NCBI GenBank assembly: GCA_009377735.1
Contig: WHTL01000154.1
Span: forward strand, 1-9,068
Direction of reading: 5' to 3'
DNA from: Acidimicrobiia bacterium
Lineage (GTDB): Bacteria > Actinomycetota > Acidimicrobiia > Spongiisociales > ZC4RG35
Length of the DNA: 9,068 nt
Below the pieces are notes generated by a model. It was not told the origin of the DNA, did no database searches, and worked only from the letters and a program-made list of their open reading frames with translations. How positions within the stretch are numbered: the first letter of the stretch is position 1; every line of letters begins with the position of its first letter. A program made the translations under genes and the position numbers. Of the stretch, positions 5,131-9,068 are shown in pieces.

Positions 5131-5606
5131 CTGCATTCGCTCGACATTCGTCGAGGCCATGGCGTGCCCAGTCGGGGGTGGTCAGCCACCATGGCCATGA
5201 ACTGCTTTTATCGCTGACATTTGTCCCATAGAGGTGGCAGAGAATTGGTATTTCCTGCGACCTAAGACGCGGGGAGTCGCCTGAACGACCGGTGCCTAAG
5301 TGATTCTCTCCTCGATGATGCATGGCCACGCCCTCGACTATGAGCTGTATGCGATTCGAATGTTGTCGCAACCCTCGGTGCGCCAATCCAACAATCGACA
5401 GGGTGTGTTCGGTATCGGGCATCGCCAGGGAAACTCATCAGGAGTTGGTTCAGCACGCCATCGGACGCCGCCGGATCCTCCAGCCATGGAGGTGGTCCAC
5501 ATCGGCGAGTACGACGAACTCGGTGTCATAAAACGAACCGAACGGCTTCAAGCTCTCGGTGACGGTGAGCGCGCTTGGTTCCTGATCGACCGGGAGTCTC
5601 ACATAG
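5131..5606. other. Stretch with no confident gene
   Basis: Nothing here is supported as a complete gene. Two ORFs overlap on opposite strands at the right end with equally gene-like codon use: plus 5486-5626 (46 codons, ending WFLIDRESHIVNHYTP) and minus 5635-5450 (61 codons, including ESLKPFGSFYDTEFVVLAD). Neither is recognised and neither has a good ribosome binding site at its start. The part around 5200-5260 is less GC-rich than its surroundings and reads like an intergenic or element-end sequence, but no inverted-repeat partner or transposase was found. The whole stretch could be decayed sequence between the thioredoxin remnant and the next genes. Confidence 0.5.
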
Positions 5607-5915
5607 TCAACCACTACACCCCCTAGTCGAGTCACCTCCCTTCGGAGAGGTGCGCCGCACCGATGTCAACGAGAGATCCAGATCGAGAATCTTATCCAGT
5701 ACCCCATGCAGTGCTGATGGATCGGCCAGCTCACCACTGAGGATGGTGTCGCCGCCCTCGTGGCTGACCTCGAGCCCAAACCAATCCGACCAACGGTCAT
5801 CCCAGATGCCGTCTATTCGGATCGCGTAACGCGTCTCGCAATACCTAGTGCCGGTAGGGATCGTGGTACCTTTCAGAGCGATCGAGGAAACCGGATTCCT
5901 TATGCCCCTCACCAT
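5607..5915 (-). CDS. Small conserved actinobacterial protein, function unknown
   Basis: The core RYAIRIDGIWDDRWSDWFG, then GLEVSHEGGDTILSGELADP, SALHGVLDKILDLDLSLTSV matches a widespread small protein in actinobacteria and chloroflexi whose usual form reads Y-x-IRV-x-G-x-LDDRW-x-x-WF, then GPVxDQAALHGLLxKVRDLGLPLLSV. I know of no assigned function; the family often sits beside unrelated transport or regulatory genes. Normal members begin within a few residues of the first strand. Here the only ATG in frame is 5915, giving about 28 extra N-terminal residues with no family resemblance and a 14-base overlap with the divergent gene starting at 5902. The C-terminus also runs some 15 residues past the usual end (TSPKGGDSTRG). 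Both ends therefore look altered, and the gene may be losing function. Confidence 0.6.
   Translation of the reverse strand: MVRGIRNPVSSIALKGTTIPTGTRYCETRYAIRIDGIWDDRWSDWFGLEVSHEGGDTILSGELADPSALHGVLDKILDLDLSLTSVRRTSPKGGDSTRGCSG
5634..5651. other. Hairpin with UUCG loop
   Basis: ACCTCCC and GAGAGGT pair (6 of 7) around a TTCG loop. No T-run follows on either strand, so a classical terminator is not supported. It lies 8 bases after the plus ORF ending at 5626 and inside the C-terminal extension of the minus gene. Confidence 0.3.
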
Positions 5916-6579
5916 CAATTCAAATCGTGTGTTGGCCGCTTTCGAGGGTTGCTATGAGGCGGAAAGAGCGGCTGCCCTCTCGGGCGTCCCGATATCCACC
6001 GTCTACTACTGGGCACGTGAGGGGATCGTCGTCCCCACTATCGCGCCTGAACGCCCAAAACGTTGGTCGTATGCAGATCTTATGGCTCTTCGCCTCGTCT
6101 ATTGGCTTCGGCATCCAAAGAGCCACGACTTGGAGATCATTCAAGCGAGTCCGATGAACGAGGTTCGCCGGGCGCTGGAAGAGGTTGACAAGTTGGGCCT
6201 CGATTTGTGGTCCCCGGACGGGGACCAGGGGTCACCACTCAGAGTGGACCCCACCGGTGATATTTTCATTGGCACAGCAGATCGATTCCAGGACTCCAAA
6301 GGCGCCGGGGTATTCGAGGAGAGTCTCGACCTGTTGGGTCCTTTCAGCTGGGCCGATGGTCGTGGACCTGATCTCATCAGTCCACGCCCGCACCTACGAA
6401 TCGTTCCCGGAAAGGTAGCAGGCGAAACTCACGTTGCTGGGTCTCGAGTCACCACTAGGACTCTCGCGGCGCTCTACCGGAGGTTTGACTCCATTGAGAA
6501 TGTGGCTGCGCTTTATCCCGATTTGAGTCAGGAGGCCATCACCGAGGCGATCGAACTCGAAGGTGAGTTGGCGGCGTAG
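5902..6579 (+). CDS. MerR-type HTH plus DUF433 antitoxin-like protein
   Basis: The product has 225 residues from ATG 5902, with GAGGAAA 11 bases upstream; a GTG at 5848 would overlap the divergent gene heavily and adds no domain sequence. Residues about 12-70 form a MerR-like helix-turn-helix (CYEAERAAALSGVPISTVYY, then WAREGIVVP and RWSYADLMALRLVYWLR). Residues about 163-222 are a DUF433 domain (LRIVPGKVAGETHVAGSRV, then TTRTLAALYRRF and VAALYPDLSQEAITEAIELE), itself an HTH-type fold. DUF433 proteins are usually antitoxins paired with a downstream PIN-like DUF5615 toxin, and long forms with an N-terminal MerR HTH are a known arrangement. Here no full toxin follows. The protein may regulate its own promoter. 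Role as antitoxin is inference from the family. Confidence 0.8.
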   Translation: MPLTINSNRVLAAFEGCYEAERAAALSGVPISTVYYWAREGIVVPTIAPERPKRWSYADLMALRLVYWLRHPKSHDLEIIQASPMNEVRRALEEVDKLGLDLWSPDGDQGSPLRVDPTGDIFIGTADRFQDSKGAGVFEESLDLLGPFSWADGRGPDLISPRPHLRIVPGKVAGETHVAGSRVTTRTLAALYRRFDSIENVAALYPDLSQEAITEAIELEGELAA

Positions 6580-6699
6580 GTGGATGCCGGTGTGTCGATC
6601 GTCGAGGAGCGACGCGAGGTCCACACGGCCCCTGCCGGTGACACACAGCCGTTCAGCTGGATCGCCGGCACCACTGCTCGTCGCGAGACGCCACGATGA
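6580..6699 (+). pseudogene. Short ORF after the DUF433 gene, possible stub of its partner
   Basis: Directly after the TAG of the DUF433 gene, GTG 6580 opens a 39-codon frame (VDAGVSIVEERREVHTAPAG onward) whose TGA overlaps the next ATG as ATGA. A start of the form V-D-x-x-V-S is reminiscent of PIN-like DUF5615 toxins, which normally run 100-120 residues, so at most a stub remains. The similarity is weak and the ORF may be chance. What is certain is that a complete partner toxin is absent between 6580 and 6695. Confidence 0.25.
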
Positions 6700-7502
6700 C
6701 GATGACGACCGATCGACGTATTGAGATGAGCGCCCGCGCCTACGACGAGGGGTCGGTGTTCACTGCCGCGAACCTGCTGCGCGAGGCCCGACGTCAACGC
6801 AACCTGCACGACATTCCGGTGCCAGCTGTGTGCCTGCTCGACCCTGACGGTGATGTCGTTCGGCACCTCGTCACCACAGGTGCCGCCCAGCGCCACGAGG
6901 GATGGGCCTGCTACCACTCCGAGCTGTGGGTCACCGACATCGGCGGTCGCGAGGTCGGCATCGTGCCCTGCGCCGTTGGTGGCCCCTACGCCGTGCTCGT
7001 CGCCGAACAGCTCGCCGCATCCGGATGCACGCTGCTCATCTCGGTCACCTCCGCCGGTGTCATCAACCCACTCGCTCCGCTGCCCCATTTCGTCCTCATC
7101 GAACGGGCATGGCGCGACGACGGTACTAGCGGCCACTACCTCCCGACGACGGATTGGGCCCACCTCCGCCGCGATCTCTCCGAATCGCTTACCGGTGCGT
7201 TCGAGGGTCTCGATGAGCCGGTCCACCGAGGGGCGTCGTGGACCACCGACGCCCCCTTTCGCGAGACCCCATCCGCGATCGCATCGGCGAATGCCGCCGG
7301 AGTACACGCCGTCGAGATGGAAGCCGCTTCCCTTTACGCGTACGCGACGGCGACGGGTCAACGGGTGGTGTGCATCGCCCACGTCACCAACTCAATGGCC
7401 GTCGACGGGGACGACTTCGAGAAGGGCGAGGACGCCGGAACCCACCGGATCCTCGCCCTCACCGCAACCATCGCCGCCCACCTAGAAGAGCAGCAGGGCT
7501 AG
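6696..7502 (+). CDS. Nucleoside phosphorylase-family protein
   Basis: The 268-residue product belongs to the PNP/UDP phosphorylase superfamily (PF01048), cytoplasmic enzymes that split nucleosides with phosphate into a base and ribose-1-phosphate. Visible landmarks are the Gly-rich phosphate/ribose region VGGPYAVLVAEQLAASG at about 94-110, the strand-loop SVTSAGVINPLAPL at 116-129 and the signature AVEMEAASLYAYA at 205-217, where the Met-Glu pair normally contacts ribose. The overall order resembles uridine phosphorylase-like proteins, but the base specificity cannot be read. ATG 6696 has no good ribosome binding site; ATG 6702 and ATG 6726 (MSARAYDEGSVFT) are alternatives, and family alignment favours a start close to 6726. 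Neighbours give no pathway clue. It is intact, unlike most of what surrounds it. Confidence 0.85.
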   Translation: MTMTTDRRIEMSARAYDEGSVFTAANLLREARRQRNLHDIPVPAVCLLDPDGDVVRHLVTTGAAQRHEGWACYHSELWVTDIGGREVGIVPCAVGGPYAVLVAEQLAASGCTLLISVTSAGVINPLAPLPHFVLIERAWRDDGTSGHYLPTTDWAHLRRDLSESLTGAFEGLDEPVHRGASWTTDAPFRETPSAIASANAAGVHAVEMEAASLYAYATATGQRVVCIAHVTNSMAVDGDDFEKGEDAGTHRILALTATIAAHLEEQQG

Positions 7503-7598
7503 ACCAGTCCGGCAAAGCCCGCCGACGAACCCGGTCCCTGAACTACCGAGCCAGAACCATACAAATTCGAGAGGAGATGACCGGCACGAATCACCAGG

Positions 7599-8174
7599 AT
7601 GAGATGGCCCAGTGCGAACAACCTCAGTAACCGGACCTTCCTTACCGCGACCGAGGTCAGGGGAGCTGCGCGGTGGCCGAGACCTCCTACGATCGCGCCC
7701 AAAGGGGCCCGCGACGACATCGCCGAACTCGTTGGGCTCACCGCCCAGCTGGAATCGGCCGCAACCCAACTTGGAACCCACACCGCCGCCGGAGCCTGCG
7801 ACGAGCGCTGCGGATGCCGCACCGAGCCCAATCGAGTCAAGGGGTCGGAGAGGCAAGAACTCCCGCTAGCCGATGTCGAAGCGGGTGAGATCGCCTGCAC
7901 CCTCGGATCGGATCAGCTCGGCGACCGAATAGACGACTGGAACACCCTCCTCGCCGGAGCTGATCATCGTGAACCGATTCCGTACGGGATCCGGATGGCC
8001 TTTCCCGACAATGCCGATGTGGCCACCATTGCCAGGCTCTCCGCCGACGAGCAGGCCTGCTGTGGGTTCTTCACCTTCTCCATCGGAATTGGTGGCGGAA
8101 TGGTCACACTCGATGTCACCGGGGGCGAGAACGCCCAACCAGTCATCACCGCCCTGTTCGGCGTGGCGGCGTGA
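7599..8174 (+). pseudogene. MerR-family metal regulator lacking its DNA-binding half
   Basis: From 7704 the frame reads ARDDIAELVGLTAQLESA, then THTAAGACDERCGC, which is the dimerisation helix and C-terminal cysteine metal site (Cys67, Cys71, Cys73 of the 191-codon frame) of MerR-family regulators. An appended domain follows (about 97-191: IACTLGSDQLGDRIDDWNTL, then REPIPYGIRMAF, ADEQACCGFFTF, AQPVITALFG) that I have seen C-terminal to actinobacterial MerR proteins. The roughly 100 residues that should carry the helix-turn-helix and wing are absent. Upstream codons back to ATG 7599 show no MerR similarity in any plus frame. It cannot bind DNA as a MerR protein. Whether the ORF is still made as a metal-binding fragment is open. 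It ends 28 bp before the YnfA gene, a probable former operon. Confidence 0.75.
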
Positions 8175-8202
8175 CGGCACCCCGGACCTACCCTTGCGAT
8201 CC

Positions 8203-8544
8203 ATGACCATTCTCAGATCTGTTGCCCTCTTCGTTATCGCAGCAGTCGCCGAGATCGGCGGCGCCTACCTCGTTTGGCAAGGGGTCCGGGAGAGACGGGG
8301 CGCCCTCCTCATCCTGGCGGGCGTCACCGCCCTCGGGATCTATGGTTTCGTCGCCACCCTCCAACCCAGCCCTCACTTCGGACGGATCCTCTCCGCCTAC
8401 GGCGGTGTGTTCGTAGCCGGATCTCTCGCCTGGGGTATGGTCTTCGACGGGTTTCGACCCGATCGATACGACCTCATCGGCGCCGCCGTCTGCATCGTCG
8501 GTGTCGCCATCATCATGTTCGCGCCACGGACCAGCCCCGTCTGA
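8203..8544 (+). CDS. ynfA: YnfA/UPF0060 family small membrane protein
   Basis: The 113-residue product is the normal length for UPF0060 (PF02694), a four-helix inner-membrane family of the drug/metabolite transporter superfamily. Signature segments are AAVAEIGGAYLVWQGVRERR at 13-32, GIYGFVATLQP at 45-55, FGRILSAYGGVFVAGSLAWG at 59-78 and FRPDRYDLIGAAVCIVGVAI at 84-103, with membrane spans at about 5-25, 33-52, 64-82 and 90-107. Efflux of dyes or biocides has been reported for YnfA of Enterobacteriaceae; the role in actinobacteria is not settled. I chose ATG 8203 because it begins exactly at the family N-terminus; the longer frame upstream runs through the MerR ORF. No strong ribosome binding site is visible. 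It follows the MerR remnant, which may once have regulated it. Confidence 0.9.
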   Translation: MTILRSVALFVIAAVAEIGGAYLVWQGVRERRGALLILAGVTALGIYGFVATLQPSPHFGRILSAYGGVFVAGSLAWGMVFDGFRPDRYDLIGAAVCIVGVAIIMFAPRTSPV

Positions 8545-8702
8545 ACCGACCGACCGAGGATGGCCGCTGCATGACCGAACGGCGATCCGTTGGAAGACGC
8601 CAATGATCACTCCCACTCCCCCGACGCCTCCCCAGCTCTCGGTCATCTCTTTCTAATAGGGAAATGGAGGTGGGGCAAGCTTTAGCCGATGGCGTCGGAG
8701 AA

Positions 8703-8840
8703 TTACGCCACGAAACGCTCCAATAACCCGTCGTCCGCCCTGGCGTTGTGGGGATTGAGTTCGGCGAGCGTGATCGCAACGAGGCCGCTGCCGGATGCAA
8801 GGACATTCAGCGCCCTGAGCATTTCGTCGAGCCTCAGCCC
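8703..8840 (-). pseudogene. C-terminal scrap of an arginase/agmatinase-family gene
   Basis: On minus the frame reads GLRLDEMLRALNVLASGSG, then LVAITLAELNPHNARADDG and LLERFVA, and stops at 8703. This matches the end of ureohydrolase (arginase family) proteins, G-L-x-x-x-E-x-x-x-x-L, then a strand and E-x-NP-x-x-D and a last helix. Six more sense codons (FSDAIG) follow the TAA before another stop, suggesting the helix once continued. All metal-binding His/Asp motifs, which lie earlier in the protein, are missing. The fragment begins right at the end of the crcB gene on the same strand, so the junction lies between about 8838 and 8847. Confidence 0.55.
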
Positions 8841-8844
8841 CGTG

Positions 8845-9068
8845 TTACGGGAGGGACGCGATTAGGTAACCGACGGCGGCTGCGCCAAAGCTGAGGGGTC
8901 CGGTGAGGATCAGATTCCAGGCTGCGTACCTCCACGCCTGGTCCTCGATGAGCTGGACGGTTTCGTAGGTGAAGGTCGAGAAGGTGGTGAAGGCTCCAAG
9001 GAATCCGGTGCCGCCCCAGATCAGCCATGAGTCCGGCAGCCGACCGGCGAGGACGAGACCGGCGAGCA
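8845..9068 (-). CDS. crcB: CrcB/FluC fluoride channel, C-terminal part (runs off the window)
   Basis: The minus frame is open from the window edge to a TAA at 8847-8845 and gives the last 73 residues of a Fluc-family fluoride channel. The signature GGTGFLGAFTTFSTFTYET is the conserved third-helix segment with the Phe and Thr residues of the ion path and the central Na+ site region. It is followed by WNLILTGPLSFGAAAVGYLI, the fourth helix. Fluc channels are dual-topology dimers in the cytoplasmic membrane that let fluoride leak out of the cell, giving fluoride resistance. The N-terminal half lies beyond 9068, so whether this copy is complete, or one of a crcB pair common in Gram-positives, cannot be told. 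A short inverted repeat (CCCGT/ACGGG, 8839-8851) overlaps the stop. Confidence 0.92.
   Translation of the reverse strand, partial: LAGLVLAGRLPDSWLIWGGTGFLGAFTTFSTFTYETVQLIEDQAWRYAAWNLILTGPLSFGAAAVGYLIASLP

Noticed and set aside
5450..5635. Opposed ORFs, plus 5486-5626 and minus 5635-5450, as genes
   Set aside because: Similar codon use on both strands, no ribosome binding site, no recognised family; left as undecided within the 5131-5606 entry.
6528..7382. 284-codon minus ORF opposite the phosphorylase
   Set aside because: Antisense shadow; the plus frame carries the conserved phosphorylase motifs.
7564..7629. Short peptide ORF MTGTNHQDEMAQCEQPQ after GAGAGGAG
   Set aside because: The purine-rich stretch directly abuts the ATG, leaving no proper spacing, and the 17-residue product matches nothing known.
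8513..8806. 97-codon minus ORF
   Set aside because: Ser/Arg-rich shadow overlapping the YnfA end; another minus frame over 8703-8840 shows the arginase-like tail instead.
8834..9028. 64-codon minus ORF over the crcB region
   Set aside because: Alternative frame; the frame open to the window edge has the Fluc signature.
1..9068. CRISPR arrays, tRNA or rRNA genes, intact transposases
   Set aside because: No regularly spaced repeats, no tRNA-like cloverleaf that I could recognise, and no transposase motifs in any ORF.

Overview
The window is GC-rich, with coding biased to G/C in third codon positions. The families point to an actinobacterium: a CmtR-type ArsR regulator, a PadR plus HAAS-domain pair, a MerR regulator with an appended C-terminal domain, and DrrA/DrrB-type ABC exporter remains. 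The class cannot be fixed from sequence alone. Genes are sparse for a bacterium and interleaved with broken pieces of other genes, as expected in an accessory region that has been rearranged repeatedly.

Layout. (1) 1-620, minus: a drug-export ABC transporter collapsed into one pseudogene. An internal deletion joins the ATPase N-terminus in frame to the second half of the permease, and a one-base deletion follows. (2) 678-1582, plus: the intact divergent regulatory pair, PadR repressor and HAAS-domain membrane protein, overlapping as ATGA. (3) 1642-2447, minus: a compact cluster of small genes of the kind found on actinobacterial conjugative elements. Two ORFs share a 44-bp direct repeat at their 3' ends, and the first gene is frameshifted. 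(4) 2428-2546: a scrap of a MerR-family helix-turn-helix on plus, beside a minus-strand promoter with ZntR/MerR geometry (20-bp spacer, 22-bp palindrome). (5) 2613-4858, minus: the main intact unit, a CmtR-like Cd/Pb-sensing ArsR regulator overlapping a His-tailed P1B-type metal-exporting ATPase. (6) 5006-5606: a thioredoxin-like gene remnant, then sequence with no confident gene. (7) 5607-6699: a small conserved protein on minus, and on plus a MerR-HTH/DUF433 antitoxin-like protein followed by a very short possible partner remnant. (8) 6696-7502, plus: a nucleoside phosphorylase-family enzyme. (9) 7599-8544, plus: a MerR-family regulator lacking its DNA-binding half, then a YnfA/UPF0060 membrane protein. 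(10) 8703-9068, minus: an arginase-family C-terminal scrap and the C-terminal part of a CrcB/FluC fluoride channel running off the edge.

How the genes fit together. The clear functional theme is metal and ion tolerance: CmtR with its ATPase, MerR parts, a MerR-type promoter, YnfA and CrcB. The PadR/HAAS pair probably once controlled the dead ABC transporter beside it. I count at least seven broken or truncated coding segments in 9 kb. I see no tRNA, rRNA, CRISPR array or intact transposase. The stretches 1583-1641, 7503-7598 and 8545-8702 hold nothing I can support. I did not find a convincing new multi-gene system. The most interesting signals are the misplaced MerR-type promoter, the shared protein tails made by the 44-bp repeat, and the in-frame ABC fusion.
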